A DNA stretch of 64,000 nucleotides from assembly GCF_003944795.1 (NCBI RefSeq), contig NZ_RWBG01000003.1, forward strand, positions 248,001 through 312,000. The letters are read 5' to 3'. The notes beneath the pieces are model-generated. The model had not been told where the DNA came from. It saw nothing but the letters and a program-made list of their open reading frames with translations, and did not search any database. The DNA comes from Mangrovimonas spongiae (GTDB lineage: Bacteria; Bacteroidota; Bacteroidia; Flavobacteriales; Flavobacteriaceae). The stretch's first letter is position 1. The number at the start of each line of letters is the position of its first letter. The position numbers and the translations under genes are program-made. Below are positions 27,263-37,825 of the stretch, piece after piece.

Positions 27263-27435
27263 TAAATTTAGGTTTTTAAATAAAAAAAATAGATATTACA
27301 ATCAATTAGTGAAAATAGAACAGGCTTTTTTAAGAATATTATAATTGTAAATACCTTTTTAAAAGTATTGCTAAGCCTAATGTTAGGAGAAAAAAACAAA
27401 ACCTTTTTTAGGCGGTGTTTTTTATGAATAATTCC

Positions 27436-27443
27436 TATTTTTG
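27436..27443 (+). promoter_or_regulatory. Likely -7 element of the pdhB promoter
   Basis: TATTTTTG matches the Bacteroidota TAnnTTTG element 28 bp upstream of the ATG. The -33 TTG is less clear. Confidence 0.45.
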
Positions 27444-27470
27444 CTTTCCTGTTTAAAAGAATAAATATAA

Positions 27471-28448
27471 ATGAAGACAATTCAATTTAGAGAAGCTATA
27501 GCTGAAGCCATGAGCGAGGAAATGCGTCGTGATGAAAGCATTTACCTAATGGGTGAGGAAGTAGCAGAATATAATGGAGCATACAAAGCCTCTAAAGGTA
27601 TGTTGGATGAGTTTGGTGCAAAACGTGTTATTGATACACCAATTGCCGAGCTAGGTTTTGCAGGAATAGGAGTTGGTTCTGCTATGAATGGCAATAGACC
27701 TATTATAGAGTTTATGACGTTTAATTTCTCTTTAGTAGGAATTGATCAAATTATAAATAACGCAGCAAAAATACGCCAAATGTCGGGCGGGCAATTTAAC
27801 TGTCCAATCGTATTTCGTGGCCCAACAGCATCTGCTGGACAACTTGCAGCAACACACTCTCAAGCTTTTGAAAGCTGGTATGCCAATTGCCCAGGATTAA
27901 AAGTTGTTGTGCCATCAAACCCACATGATGCAAAAGGATTATTAAAATCGGCTATTCGTGATGATGACCCTGTTATTTTTATGGAAAGTGAGCAAATGTA
28001 TGGCGATAAAGGAGAGGTGCCAGAAGGCGAATATTTAATTCCATTAGGCGTTGCAGATATTAAACGTAAAGGGGATGATGTTACGATTGTATCTTTTGGG
28101 AAAATCATAAAAGAAGCCTACAAAGCGGCAGACGAATTGGAGAAAGAAGGCATTTCTTGTGAGATTATTGATTTACGAACCGTAAGACCAATGGATCATG
28201 AAGCGATTTTAAACTCAGTAAAGAAAACAAATCGATTAGTGATTTTAGAAGAAGCTTGGCCTTTTGGAAACATTGCAACAGAGATTACTTATCAAGTACA
28301 ATCTAAAGCATTTGATTATTTAGATGCGCCAATTGAAAAAATAAATACAGCCGATACCCCAGCACCATATTCGCCCGTTTTATTAGAAGAGTGGTTGCCT
28401 AACAGTAACGATGTAATTAAGGCTGTGAAGAAGGTATTATATAAATAA
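27471..28448 (+). CDS. pdhB: Pyruvate dehydrogenase E1 component, beta subunit
   Basis: The beta subunit of the E1 part of the pyruvate dehydrogenase complex works with alpha to decarboxylate pyruvate with thiamine diphosphate. The 325 residues start MKTIQFREAIAEAMSEEM and include YLMGEEVAEYNGAYKASKG, the FRGPTASAGQLAATHSQAFE region, KGLLKSAIRDDDPVIFMESE and LEEAWPFGNIATEI. A related 2-oxoacid dehydrogenase E1 beta cannot be excluded by sequence alone, but length and motifs favour pyruvate. The alpha gene is not in the window. Confidence 0.92.
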   Translation: MKTIQFREAIAEAMSEEMRRDESIYLMGEEVAEYNGAYKASKGMLDEFGAKRVIDTPIAELGFAGIGVGSAMNGNRPIIEFMTFNFSLVGIDQIINNAAKIRQMSGGQFNCPIVFRGPTASAGQLAATHSQAFESWYANCPGLKVVVPSNPHDAKGLLKSAIRDDDPVIFMESEQMYGDKGEVPEGEYLIPLGVADIKRKGDDVTIVSFGKIIKEAYKAADELEKEGISCEIIDLRTVRPMDHEAILNSVKKTNRLVILEEAWPFGNIATEITYQVQSKAFDYLDAPIEKINTADTPAPYSPVLLEEWLPNSNDVIKAVKKVLYK

Positions 28449-28471
28449 TTTTTACAATTTTTACATATAAA

Positions 28472-28508
28472 AAACTTCATCGGCATAACTGTTGATGAAG
28501 TTTTTTTG
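28472..28508 (+). terminator. Intrinsic terminator after pdhB
   Basis: AAACTTCATC (28472-28481) pairs with GATGAAGTTT (28494-28503), then a T run. It ends only a few bases before the next start codon (28515), so partial read-through into the DUF5686 gene is possible. Confidence 0.75.
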
Positions 28509-28514
28509 TTAAGA

Positions 28515-31037
28515 ATGAAATTTAATCTACTTATAACATATTTGATGTTGTGTTCTTGTGCAATTTTTGCGCAAACCAAAGTTGGTGGCTATGTCTATGA
28601 CGATTTAGGCGAGCCAGCTGCTTATGCTAATGTGTTTTTTAAAAATTCTTCAGAAGGAACGATTACCGATGAAAACGGAAGATTTTACCTAGAGTCCGAT
28701 AACACATGGAAAATACTTATGGTAACTTACGTAGGTTTTGAAAACATAGAATATCCTTTGGAAAAACGTGTTAATTACGATTTAAAATTCACCTTAAAAG
28801 AAGAAGCCGATGCGTTACAGGAAGTGGTTATTGTTACAGGGAAACAATCTAAAGACGAAGATGAAAATCCAGCAATTGCTATTCTGAAAAAAATATGGCA
28901 GCGAAAACGAAAAAATGGTTTAAATAAGTTTAAACAGTATAAGTACGATAAGTACGAGAAAGTTGAATTCGATTTAAACAATGTAGATAGCGCCTTAATG
29001 GAAAGCCGCATTTTTAAAGGTATGGAGTTTATTTTTAACGAGGTAGATACATCTCGCGTTACAGGAAAAACATATCTCCCTATTTTTATTAACGAGTCGG
29101 TAAGCGAAGTTTATGGCGATAACAACTTAAATAAAGAAAAAGAAAAACTTAAAGGCAATAAAAACTCAGGCTTTGAAAACAACCAATTTGTAGTTGATTT
29201 TATAGAAGACCTTTATTCCGATTATAGTGTTTACGATAACTACTTGAAATTCTTCGATAAAAGCTTTGTTAGCCCTATTTCTAGAACAGGAATTAATACC
29301 TACAACTATGTGTTATCTGATAGTACATTTATTGATAATAAATGGTGCTACAACATTATATATTACCCTAGACGAAAAAACGAATTAACCTTTAAAGGTG
29401 ATTTTTGGGTGGCCGACACGACGTACGCCATTAAAGAGATTAATATGCACGCCTCTAAAAGTGCAAACATCAACTGGGTAAAAGATATTTATATTGAACA
29501 GGAGTTTGAAGTGTTAAATGATAGTGTTTTCCTAATAAAACGCGATTATTTTATGTCCGATTTTTCATTTCAGAAAAAAGAATCTTCTCGTGGTGTGTAT
29601 GGAAAGCGTACAACCTTATACGATAATTACGAGTTCGATAAAGAAAAGGCAGAAAGCTTTTATAATAAAGACGTGTTTAACCCTAACGATGAAGCCTACT
29701 CTCGCGATGAAACATTCTGGAATGAAAATCGAATGGAGGAATTAAATACAGATGAAAAAGGTGTTTATAAAATGTTAGATACCTTAAAAACCGTAAAAAA
29801 ATTCAAAAGGCTATATAACTTAGGAACCGTTTTAGTGTCTGGGTATGTCGAGTTTGATGAGCTTAATTTCGATTATGGCCCTATTTTTTCAACTGTAGGC
29901 TATAATGATGTTGAAGGTTTACGACTTAGAACAGGAGGAAGAACCTACTTTGGAACTAACGATATGTGGCGAGTTGAAGGTTTTACAGCCTATGGATTTA
30001 AAGACGAAAAATTCAAGTATGGTATAACAGGGAAATGGTTAATCAACAAGAAGAATAGGTTAATTGTATCTGCAGGCTATCGGCAAGATGTCGAACAAAT
30101 AGGCGCTAGTCTTACCACATCAACCGATATTTTAGGAAGAAGCCTTATTTCATCCTCTATTATAGGAACAGGTATAAATGATAAGCTAACAACTATATCA
30201 GTAACAGGAGGCGCATTAGAATTAGAACCAGCAAAAAATCTTATTTTTAGAGTCACAGGAAGTTATAGAACGCTCGAATCGGCTTCGCCGACATTCAGTT
30301 TAGATTATTTTGATGAAACAGGAGCAATCAGATCGCATATAAAACAATTTGAAACCAGCTTATCACTATCCTACTTTCCAAACAGAAGAATGTCTGGTTA
30401 TGGTGTAGAACGATTAATTTCAAACGACTATTATACTAGCTTATTTGCGCAAGTGACTCGAGGCGATAAAGGTGTATTTGGAAGTGATTTCGATTACACC
30501 AAAGTGCAATTTTCATTTATACAACCTTGGCGAATAGGAGGGTTTGGTGTATTAAACTCTACAGTAGAGGCAGGAAAAATATTTGGCGATGTGCCTTTAG
30601 GGCTTTTAAGCGTGGTGCCAGGAAACCAGTCATACTTCTCAATTTATAATACATTCTCACAAATGGATTATTATGAATTTGTGACAGATACTTATACAAC
30701 ATTACATTTACAGCATAACTTTAACGGACGTCTTTTTTCGCGAATTCCCTTATTAAGAAAGTTAAACTTACGTGAGATAGTTAGTGTAAGAGGTGTTTGG
30801 GGCGATATTTCAAACAATAATATTGCTTTAAGTCAACCAGCGTTATCTACGCTAAACTACAACACATTAACAGCAGGCGATATTGCACCAAAAGACAAAA
30901 TATACTGGGAATATAGTTTTGGTGTAGGCAATATCTTTAAGGTGTTTAGATTAGACTTTAATTTTAGAGGAAATTATCTTGAACGTCCCAATGCGAGAAA
31001 GTTTGGTATTACAGGAAGCTTTGGGTTTAATTTTTAA
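28515..31037 (+). CDS. DUF5686 and carboxypeptidase-like regulatory domain protein, outer-membrane type
   Basis: This protein of 840 residues has a signal peptide (MKFNLLITYLMLCSCAIFAQ), then a carboxypeptidase-regulatory-like beta-sandwich (about 20-100, VGGYVYDDLGEPAAYANVFF, GTITDENGRFYLESD), followed by a long DUF5686 region. Its C-terminal half is composed of alternating barrel-like strands and ends in FGITGSFGFNF with a terminal Phe, as in outer-membrane beta-barrels. DUF5686 proteins commonly follow pdhB in Flavobacteriia; function is unknown to me. Confidence 0.88.
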   Translation: MKFNLLITYLMLCSCAIFAQTKVGGYVYDDLGEPAAYANVFFKNSSEGTITDENGRFYLESDNTWKILMVTYVGFENIEYPLEKRVNYDLKFTLKEEADALQEVVIVTGKQSKDEDENPAIAILKKIWQRKRKNGLNKFKQYKYDKYEKVEFDLNNVDSALMESRIFKGMEFIFNEVDTSRVTGKTYLPIFINESVSEVYGDNNLNKEKEKLKGNKNSGFENNQFVVDFIEDLYSDYSVYDNYLKFFDKSFVSPISRTGINTYNYVLSDSTFIDNKWCYNIIYYPRRKNELTFKGDFWVADTTYAIKEINMHASKSANINWVKDIYIEQEFEVLNDSVFLIKRDYFMSDFSFQKKESSRGVYGKRTTLYDNYEFDKEKAESFYNKDVFNPNDEAYSRDETFWNENRMEELNTDEKGVYKMLDTLKTVKKFKRLYNLGTVLVSGYVEFDELNFDYGPIFSTVGYNDVEGLRLRTGGRTYFGTNDMWRVEGFTAYGFKDEKFKYGITGKWLINKKNRLIVSAGYRQDVEQIGASLTTSTDILGRSLISSSIIGTGINDKLTTISVTGGALELEPAKNLIFRVTGSYRTLESASPTFSLDYFDETGAIRSHIKQFETSLSLSYFPNRRMSGYGVERLISNDYYTSLFAQVTRGDKGVFGSDFDYTKVQFSFIQPWRIGGFGVLNSTVEAGKIFGDVPLGLLSVVPGNQSYFSIYNTFSQMDYYEFVTDTYTTLHLQHNFNGRLFSRIPLLRKLNLREIVSVRGVWGDISNNNIALSQPALSTLNYNTLTAGDIAPKDKIYWEYSFGVGNIFKVFRLDFNFRGNYLERPNARKFGITGSFGFNF

Positions 31038-31056
31038 TAAAAACACAACCCGTATT

Positions 31057-31089
31057 TATTGCCTAAATAGAGAGTAAGCCGTATATTTG
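31057..31089 (+). promoter_or_regulatory. Bacteroidota-type promoter of ppa
   Basis: TTG (31059-31061) is separated by 20 bases from TATATTTG (31082-31089), which lies 20 bp upstream of the ppa ATG. This fits the -33 / -7 consensus well. Confidence 0.6.
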
Positions 31090-31108
31090 CAGCCTTTAAA
31101 ATTTAATT

Positions 31109-31636
31109 ATGAGTAACGTAGAGAAAAAAACGTTTGATGTTTTAATAGAAATCCCAAAAGGAAGTAGAAATAAATATGAGTACGATTTTGAATTGAAAAA
31201 AATCCGTTTCGATCGTATGTTATTCTCTTCTATGATGTACCCTGGAGATTATGGATTTATTCCAGAAACATTAGCATTAGATGGCGATCCATTAGATGTT
31301 TTAATTATGGGGCATCAGCCAACATTTCCAGTATGTGTAATGGAAGTAAAACCTATAGGAGTGTTTCATATGGCCGATGAAAAAGGACCAGATGAAAAAT
31401 TAATTTGCGTGCCTGTATCTGACCCTATTTGGAATAGGTATAAAGACTTAAGCGAATTAAACCCACATAGAATTAAAGAAATTGAACACTTTTTTAAAGT
31501 TTATAAAGACTTAGAAAAGAAAAAAGTTGACGTTGGTGGTTGGGGAAATGCAGAAGAAGCTATGGAGATTTACAATAAATGTGTAGAGCGCTATAATAAT
31601 AGCGAGCATAAAGAAAAAGGAAGTTTTACAATATAG
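31109..31636 (+). CDS. ppa: Soluble inorganic pyrophosphatase (family I)
   Basis: This cytoplasmic enzyme hydrolyses pyrophosphate to phosphate and pulls biosynthetic reactions forward. It has 175 residues with IEIPKGSRNKYEYD, YPGDYGFIPETLALDGDPLDVLIM (the metal-binding DGDPLD motif) and WGNAEEAMEIYNKCVERY. It is followed after a terminator by the membrane pyrophosphatase gene. Confidence 0.96.
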   Translation: MSNVEKKTFDVLIEIPKGSRNKYEYDFELKKIRFDRMLFSSMMYPGDYGFIPETLALDGDPLDVLIMGHQPTFPVCVMEVKPIGVFHMADEKGPDEKLICVPVSDPIWNRYKDLSELNPHRIKEIEHFFKVYKDLEKKKVDVGGWGNAEEAMEIYNKCVERYNNSEHKEKGSFTI

Positions 31637-31660
31637 TCCTTAAAATATTACGATTTTTAT

Positions 31661-31694
31661 AAAAACCTCTTAATTTTATTAAGAGGTTTTTTGT
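31661..31694 (+). terminator. Intrinsic terminator after ppa
   Basis: AACCTCTTAA (31664-31673) pairs with TTAAGAGGTT (31679-31688), flanked by A and T runs. Confidence 0.85.
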
Positions 31695-31757
31695 TTTCAT
31701 TGTTTTTCCTACATTTACCTTCACTTAACTAATAAACCAATTTTTTAAATATTTAAT

Positions 31758-34181
31758 ATGGAATCAAATATGATTTTTGTGCCTATGGCGTTAGCCATAG
31801 TTGGCCTATTGTTTATGTTCGTGAAAATGTCTTGGGTGAAAAAACAAGCGCCAGGAGATGAAAGAATGCAAAGTATATCTAAATCAATTAAAGATGGCGC
31901 ATTAGCCTTTCTCGGAGCAGAATATAGATTACTCTTAGTATTTGTTGTAATTGCAGCTATAGCTTTAGGTGTTATTTCAATGTTAGTAGATACCACACAT
32001 TGGATTATAATAGTAGCCTTTGTAATTGGGGCGTTTTTCTCAGCTCTAGCAGGTAATGTCGGTATGAGAATCGCTACCGAAGCCAATGCAAGAACTGCCG
32101 AAGCTGCCAAAACAAGCCTGCCAAATGCTCTAAAAGTGTCTTTTGGAGGCGGAACTGTTATGGGGCTTGGCGTGGCAGGATTAGCCGTTTTAGGATTAAG
32201 CTTATTGTTTTTCATTTTTGTCAAAATGTTTGTTACAGGTGAAGCATCCTTCTATTCTGAAATGACAATTGCTTTAGAAGCTTTAGCAGGGTTTTCACTT
32301 GGTGCAGAATCTATTGCATTATTCGCTAGAGTAGGAGGTGGAATTTATACTAAAGCTGCCGATGTAGGCGCCGATTTAGTTGGAAAAGTAGAAGCGGGAA
32401 TTCCTGAAGACGATCCACGTAACCCTGCAACTATTGCCGATAATGTTGGAGATAATGTAGGTGATGTTGCTGGTATGGGAGCCGATTTGTTTGGATCTTA
32501 TGTGGCTACTGTATTAGCAGCCATGGTTCTGGGTAATTACGTTATTAAAGATATGTCTGTAAACGGACCGTTTACAGATAGTTTCAATAATATGGGACCT
32601 ATTTTGTTACCATTAGTTATTGCAGGAGTTGGTGTTCTAGCCTCTATTATAGGAACATTTTTAGTGAAAATTTCTAACAACGATGCCAAAGAGTCTCAAG
32701 TACAAAAAGCTTTAGATACAGGAAACTGGGTAGCTATTGTTTTAACTCTTGGAGCTAGTTTTGGACTGATTAAATATATGCTTCCAGAAACCATGAGTAT
32801 GAAGTTTTTTGGAGAAGGCTATGTTGAGGTATCTTCAATGAATGTATTCTGGTCGGCATGTATAGGATTGGCCGTTGGAGCTTTAATATCAGTCGTTACT
32901 GCACACTATACGAGTTTAGGTAAAAAGCCAGTTTTAGATATTGTAAAAAATAGTTCAACGGGTGCTGCAACCAATATTATTGCCGGTTTAGCTGTAGGAA
33001 TGAAATCAACATTTTTATCGGTTATTCTTTTTGCAGCAGCAATTTATGGGTCTTATACATTAGCTGGTTTTTATGGTGTGGCTTTAGCAGCATCGGCTAT
33101 GATGGCCACAACGGCTATGCAATTAGCGATTGATGCTTTTGGACCCATAGCAGATAATGCTGGTGGTGTTGCCGAAATGAGTGAATTAGAATCGCATGTT
33201 CGCGAACGTACAGATATTTTAGATTCCGTTGGAAATACGACAGCAGCAGTTGGTAAAGGATTTGCTATTGCCTCTGCAGCATTAACAGCCTTAGCGCTGT
33301 TTGCAGCTTATGTAACATTTACAGGTATTGATGGGATTAATATTTTTAAAGCCGATGTTTTAGCCATGCTATTTGTTGGTGGTATGATTCCTGTAATTTT
33401 TTCAGCTTTAGCCATGCAATCAGTAGGTAAAGCTGCCATGGAAATGGTAAAAGAGGTGCGAAGACAGTTTAAAGAAATTCCAGGAATTATGGAAGGAACA
33501 GGAACGCCAGAATATGCTAAATGTGTCGATATTTCTACAAAGGCTGCTTTAAGAGAGATGATTGTTCCTGGTTTAATTACTATTATTACCCCAATCTTAA
33601 TCGGATTAATATTTGGTGCCGAACCATTGGGAGGTTATATGGCTGGTGTTTGTGTATCGGGTGTTATGTGGGCTATTTTCCAAAATAATGCTGGAGGTGC
33701 TTGGGACAACGCTAAAAAATCTTTTGAAGCAGGTGTAGAGATTGATGGAAAAATGGAATACAAAGGATCGGATGCGCACAAAGCAGCAGTTACAGGCGAT
33801 ACAGTAGGAGACCCGTTTAAAGATACTTCAGGGCCGTCCATGAACATTCTTATAAAATTAACCTGTTTAGTTGGTTTGGTTATCGCGCCTATATTGGGAG
33901 GCCATTCAACAGAAGAAGGTGTGGCTGAATTAACAACCGAAGAGGTTGTTGAGTTGAAAAACGATGAAATTAAAAAGGTTTTTGTTGATCTAAAAGTGAT
34001 TAATGATAATGTGGCAAAAGCTGTTGTTGAGACAACAACTGTTTCTAATGATGGTACCCCTATTATTACTGAACTTGTAATTAGTGGGACTAAAGCCGAA
34101 GTGTTAAAGAAAATAGATTCTTTAAAAAATGAAGCGACCAGTTTTAAGCAAGTAGGTGATGTTGAGCCAAAAGATAACTAA
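31758..34181 (+). CDS. hppA: Membrane ion-pumping pyrophosphatase (K+-dependent type) with C-terminal extension
   Basis: This integral-membrane enzyme uses pyrophosphate to pump H+ or Na+. It has 807 residues and about 16 hydrophobic segments. The active-site region [20 protein letters not shown] is intact, and [10 protein letters not shown] has Ala where K+-independent forms have Lys, so it should need K+. Whether it pumps Na+ or H+ cannot be settled by eye. The last 85 residues or so after the final helix (from [16 protein letters not shown] to PKDN) are hydrophilic and not part of the standard core. Confidence 0.95.
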   Translation: MESNMIFVPMALAIVGLLFMFVKMSWVKKQAPGDERMQSISKSIKDGALAFLGAEYRLLLVFVVIAAIALGVISMLVDTTHWIIIVAFVIGAFFSALAGNVGMRIATEANARTAEAAKTSLPNALKVSFGGGTVMGLGVAGLAVLGLSLLFFIFVKMFVTGEASFYSEMTIALEALAGFSLGAESIALFARVGGGIYTKAADVGADLVGKVEAGIPEDDPRNPATIADNVGDNVGDVAGMGADLFGSYVATVLAAMVLGNYVIKDMSVNGPFTDSFNNMGPILLPLVIAGVGVLASIIGTFLVKISNNDAKESQVQKALDTGNWVAIVLTLGASFGLIKYMLPETMSMKFFGEGYVEVSSMNVFWSACIGLAVGALISVVTAHYTSLGKKPVLDIVKNSSTGAATNIIAGLAVGMKSTFLSVILFAAAIYGSYTLAGFYGVALAASAMMATTAMQLAIDAFGPIADNAGGVAEMSELESHVRERTDILDSVGNTTAAVGKGFAIASAALTALALFAAYVTFTGIDGINIFKADVLAMLFVGGMIPVIFSALAMQSVGKAAMEMVKEVRRQFKEIPGIMEGTGTPEYAKCVDISTKAALREMIVPGLITIITPILIGLIFGAEPLGGYMAGVCVSGVMWAIFQNNAGGAWDNAKKSFEAGVEIDGKMEYKGSDAHKAAVTGDTVGDPFKDTSGPSMNILIKLTCLVGLVIAPILGGHSTEEGVAELTTEEVVELKNDEIKKVFVDLKVINDNVAKAVVETTTVSNDGTPIITELVISGTKAEVLKKIDSLKNEATSFKQVGDVEPKDN

Positions 34182-34193
34182 TTAGAATTAACT

Positions 34194-34223
34194 AAAAAAG
34201 CCTCGCAAGTGCGAGGCTTTTTT
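34194..34223. terminator. Bidirectional intrinsic terminator between hppA and the kinase gene
   Basis: AAAAAAGCCTCGC pairs with GCGAGGCTTTTTT around AAGT. The minus-strand kinase gene ends 22 bp away, so it serves both. Confidence 0.9.
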
Positions 34224-34244
34224 AGTTTATAGTAATAGATGAGG

Positions 34245-34859
34245 TTAAAATAAACCGTTTATTTCGGCATCTATTTTATTTATAATATTTCCTAAATCTT
34301 CAGGTTTGGAAACAAAGTCTAAATCATCAACATCAACAATAAGTAATTTGCCTTTTTCATAACCATGAATCCAAGCTTCGTAGCGTTCATTTAATCTGCT
34401 TAAATAATCAATACTTATAGAATTTTCGTAATCTCTACCTCGTTTATGAATTTGTTTAACCAGGTTAGGAATGGAACTTCTTAAATAAATTAATAAATCG
34501 GGCCCTTGTACAAGTTCTTCCATTAAATCAAACAAAGAACGGTAATTTTCAAAGTCTCTATTCGTCATTAAGCCCATAGCGTGCAAATTGGGAGCAAAAA
34601 TGTGGGCGTCTTCGTAAATGGTTCTATCCTGAATAATATCTTTACCACTTTCTCTAATTTGAAGTACTTGTCTAAACCGAGAATTTAAAAAGTACACTTG
34701 CAAATTAAAACTCCAACGTTCCATTTGGTTGTAAAAATCGTCTAAATAGGGGTTATCTACAACGTCTTCTAGTTGAGGTTCCCAAGCATAGTGTTTAGCT
34801 AAAAGTTTGGTTAGCGTTGTTTTACCTGCGCCAATATTTCCTGCTACAGCAAAGTGCAT
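34245..34859 (-). CDS. Deoxynucleoside kinase
   Basis: The enzyme phosphorylates deoxynucleosides for salvage. In 204 residues it shows the P-loop GNIGAGKTT, the base-binding ERWSFNLQVYFLNSRF stretch, DRTIYEDAHIF (the DRS-like motif), and RGRDYENSISIDYL, as in the dCK/dGK family. The preferred nucleoside is not readable. It works naturally with the NupC-type transporter and thymidylate synthase in the window, but is not linked to them by operon. Confidence 0.93.
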   Translation of the reverse strand: MHFAVAGNIGAGKTTLTKLLAKHYAWEPQLEDVVDNPYLDDFYNQMERWSFNLQVYFLNSRFRQVLQIRESGKDIIQDRTIYEDAHIFAPNLHAMGLMTNRDFENYRSLFDLMEELVQGPDLLIYLRSSIPNLVKQIHKRGRDYENSISIDYLSRLNERYEAWIHGYEKGKLLIVDVDDLDFVSKPEDLGNIINKIDAEINGLF

Positions 34860-34862
34860 ATG

Positions 34863-35642
34863 TTAAAGTTTTAGGTGGAGTTTATTTAAGGTTTTTCCTG
34901 TGTAAATATACAAGGTTTCGTGGTTTACGAAAAACTGTTTTATTAACAAATTAGGGGTGTCTATTTTTCTGTAATTAGAATGATCTTCATCATAGAGGTA
35001 AACTTTATTTTGTTTAGCCAAATACAGTTTTTCGTTAAATTGAGAAATAGTTTCAAAACCGTTATTTTCGATTTTATAAATTAAACTACCAAAATAATTG
35101 TATTTGTAAATGTGCTTAGTGGTTAGTAGCCAACAAAAATTAAAATCACTTGTTATCGAGATTGGTTGTTCCTCTATAGGAAGGCTTTTAGCTTTTATAG
35201 TGTTCTTTTTATAATCATAAAGCTCAAGTGTTTGTGTATTTATGTTAAATAACCAAACAGAATTATCGTTGCCAGTACTAACACATGAAACATTTTTGTA
35301 AGGTTGAATAGTGTTAAAGTCAACTTTAAAAATTTCTGCTAATCTATTGTCAAGAACAATAAGGGTATTAAAATCTTCGTAAAAGAGATTGATTTTTAAA
35401 GGGTTAAAAATGTTTACAGTTGATGGTTTTCCTAGTTGATAATTGCTATAATTAAAATGATTATGTTCAGTAAGTTTGTAGAATATATTTTCTTTTATAT
35501 AGTAAGTTGTGCCAAAATCATCTAGGTTTACCCAGCTTGTATTTGTTTGAATATCAATAGTGTCTACTGGTTTTGTAGTGATGTTTTCTTGAGAAAACAT
35601 ATAAGTTGACAAAAAGAGACTTAAGATAATAAACTTCTGCAT
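34863..35642 (-). CDS. Secreted beta-propeller-like protein of unknown function
   Basis: ATG 35642 gives a signal peptide (MQKFIILSLFLSTYMFSQ) and 259 residues. The mature part is a series of short strands with recurring patterns such as NVSCVSTGNDNSVWLFNINTQ, FNFCWLLTTKHIYKYN and NEKLYLAKQNKVYLYDED, which looks like a small beta-propeller without a recognisable family signature. The gene ends 3 bp before the deoxynucleoside kinase start, so the two are probably co-transcribed; a functional tie is not evident. Confidence 0.65.
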   Translation of the reverse strand: MQKFIILSLFLSTYMFSQENITTKPVDTIDIQTNTSWVNLDDFGTTYYIKENIFYKLTEHNHFNYSNYQLGKPSTVNIFNPLKINLFYEDFNTLIVLDNRLAEIFKVDFNTIQPYKNVSCVSTGNDNSVWLFNINTQTLELYDYKKNTIKAKSLPIEEQPISITSDFNFCWLLTTKHIYKYNYFGSLIYKIENNGFETISQFNEKLYLAKQNKVYLYDEDHSNYRKIDTPNLLIKQFFVNHETLYIYTGKTLNKLHLKL

Positions 35643-35769
35643 GTTTAATTTTCTTTTGTTCAAAGATAGAATAAACTAGATAATTCATATTTTAGTTCCT
35701 TAAATACAAAAAAATAAATAGACTAGTCCTAACTTTAGTCTAAAAACTATTAGAAAAACCCTACTTATA

Positions 35770-36504
35770 ATGAAAAAAGCAAGCCCTACTATTGTTTTAT
35801 TTACTGTCCTTTTGGCGCTATTCTCAAATGCTATTTCTGCTCAAAATATTCACGGACAAGCTATTTATCAATATAAAACTACTATTGATTTAGGTAATTT
35901 AGGAAAACGAGAATTAAGTGAGCAACAAAAAAAGATAATTGCTAGTCGCATGAAACATAAGTTAGAAAAAACTTATGTATTAAATTTTAATGAATCAGAA
36001 TCTGTTTATAGCGAAGAAGAGTCCAGACAAGGAGGAGGGTTTCAACTAATGACTAGTGGTTCTTCTTACAAAACAATGTATAAAAGCACTAAAGAGAAAA
36101 AAGTCCTTATTAAACAAGATTTTTTTGGAGAGGCTTTTTTAATAGATGGTTCCTTAGCAGAATTAGAATGGAAGAAAGCTGAAGAAACCAAGCAAATAGG
36201 CGAATATACTTGTAATAAAGCAACAGCTTTGACTAATGTTACACAAGCAGATGGAACCTCTATATCTATGCAAGTTACAGCATGGTACGCAAAAGAAATA
36301 GCGGTAAATCAAGGACCCGCAGAGTACTGGGGATTACCAGGTTTAATTTTAGAGATTAATACAGATAAAATATCTATTCAGTGTTCTAAAATAATTCTCA
36401 ATCCTTCAGAAGAAACCGAAATTATAAAGCCATCAAAAGGAAAAAAAGTTACTGCAAGTGAGTATAGCGACATTGTAAAAAAGAAGTTGATGGAAATGCA
36501 GTAA
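35770..36504 (+). CDS. GLPGLI family protein
   Basis: This 244-residue exported protein has a signal peptide ending NAISAQ and the family-naming motif in AEYWGLPGLILEI. GLPGLI proteins are abundant in Bacteroidota, are thought to be periplasmic, and have no established biochemical role. Other family-like segments are GQAIYQYKTT at the N-terminus and WYAKEIAVNQGP before the motif. It stands alone and ends at a terminator shared with metK. Confidence 0.9.
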   Translation: MKKASPTIVLFTVLLALFSNAISAQNIHGQAIYQYKTTIDLGNLGKRELSEQQKKIIASRMKHKLEKTYVLNFNESESVYSEEESRQGGGFQLMTSGSSYKTMYKSTKEKKVLIKQDFFGEAFLIDGSLAELEWKKAEETKQIGEYTCNKATALTNVTQADGTSISMQVTAWYAKEIAVNQGPAEYWGLPGLILEINTDKISIQCSKIILNPSEETEIIKPSKGKKVTASEYSDIVKKKLMEMQ

Positions 36505-36522
36505 ACTTATAGTATAGTGCTA

Positions 36523-36552
36523 AAAAAGCCTCCAAATTGGAGGCTTTTTTTA
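36523..36552. terminator. Bidirectional intrinsic terminator between the GLPGLI gene and metK
   Basis: AAAAAAGCCTCC pairs with GGAGGCTTTTTT around AAATT. The metK stop codon (36550) overlaps its T run. Confidence 0.88.
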
Positions 36553-37803
36553 TAGGTTAAATGCTTGTTTTATGGTGTCGACATAATCAAGTTTTTCCCA
36601 GGTAAAAAGTTCAACATCTAAGTTGATGCTTTCTCCGTTGGGTTGTGTGAAGGTTTTTTTAACCGTTTCATTTTTTCTTCCCATATGGCCATAAGCTGCT
36701 GTTTCGCTGTACATAGGTTGTCTTAAGTTTAACCTTTCCTCAATAGCTGCCGGACGCATATCAAAAATTTCAGAAACTTTTTGAGCTATCTCGCCGTCTG
36801 TTAAGTTTACTTTATTAGTTCCGTAAGTATCAACAAAAATACCCATAGGCTCCACAACACCAATGGCATAACTAACTTGTACTAAAATTTCATCGCAAAG
36901 GCCGGCTGCAACAAGGTTTTTAGCAATATGTCTTGTGGCATAGGCTGCGCTTCTATCTACTTTACTAGGATCTTTTCCAGAAAAAGCACCGCCGCCATGA
37001 GCGCCTTTTCCACCATAAGTGTCTACAATAATCTTGCGTCCTGTTAAGCCTGTGTCTCCATGAGGCCCACCAATAACAAACTTTCCAGTTGGGTTAATAT
37101 GATATTTAATATCGTCGTTAAATAACGCTTGTATGTGTTTTGGAAGTTTAGCTATAACCCGTGGGATTAAAATGGTTTTAATGTCTTCACGAATTTTACT
37201 TAGCATAGCATCGTCGTTGTTAAAATCATCATGCTGAGTAGAAACAACAATGGCATCTATACGTTGTGGTATGTTGTCATTGCTGTATTCAATTGTGACC
37301 TGTGCTTTCGAGTCAGGGCGTAAGTAAGTAATCTCTTTATTCTCTCTTCGTAAAGCGGCTAATTCTTTTAAAATAGTATGCGATAAATCTAATGCTAATG
37401 GCATGTAGTTATCAGTTTCTTTGGTAGCATAACCAAACATCATACCTTGATCTCCTGCACCTTGCTCTTCTTTGTTGTTACGATCAACACCACGGTTTAT
37501 ATCGTCTGATTGTTCATGAATAGCCGAGAGTACACCGCAAGAGTTCCCGTCAAACATATATTCGCCTTTAGTATAACCTATTTTATTTATAACGTCTCTA
37601 GCTATTTGCTGAACGTCTAAATAAGTGTTCGATTTTACTTCACCAGCTAAAATAACTTGACCAGTGGTAACTAGAGTTTCGCAGGCTACTTTAGAATCTT
37701 TATCAAAAGCAAGAAAGTTGTCGATTAGGGCGTCGCTTATTTGATCTGCTATTTTATCTGGGTGTCCTTCAGAAACACTTTCAGATGTGAATAAATATGG
37801 CAT
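36550..37803 (-). CDS. metK: S-adenosylmethionine synthetase
   Basis: MetK makes SAM from methionine and ATP. The 417 residues show [32 protein letters not shown], the [20 protein letters not shown] and [18 protein letters not shown] motifs with the catalytic residues. It is transcribed alone. The leader of about 117 nt contains a SAM-II-like aptamer and a competing hairpin (see the riboswitch entry), so it is likely repressed when SAM is high. Confidence 0.97.
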   Translation of the reverse strand: MPYLFTSESVSEGHPDKIADQISDALIDNFLAFDKDSKVACETLVTTGQVILAGEVKSNTYLDVQQIARDVINKIGYTKGEYMFDGNSCGVLSAIHEQSDDINRGVDRNNKEEQGAGDQGMMFGYATKETDNYMPLALDLSHTILKELAALRRENKEITYLRPDSKAQVTIEYSNDNIPQRIDAIVVSTQHDDFNNDDAMLSKIREDIKTILIPRVIAKLPKHIQALFNDDIKYHINPTGKFVIGGPHGDTGLTGRKIIVDTYGGKGAHGGGAFSGKDPSKVDRSAAYATRHIAKNLVAAGLCDEILVQVSYAIGVVEPMGIFVDTYGTNKVNLTDGEIAQKVSEIFDMRPAAIEERLNLRQPMYSETAAYGHMGRKNETVKKTFTQPNGESINLDVELFTWEKLDYVDTIKQAFNL

Positions 37804-37825
37804 CTTAAAGTTTTTTTATGTTTTT

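Noticed and set aside
31745-32224. Minus-strand frame of 159 residues opposite hppA
   Set aside because: Antisense shadow of the pyrophosphatase; low-complexity and no family resemblance.
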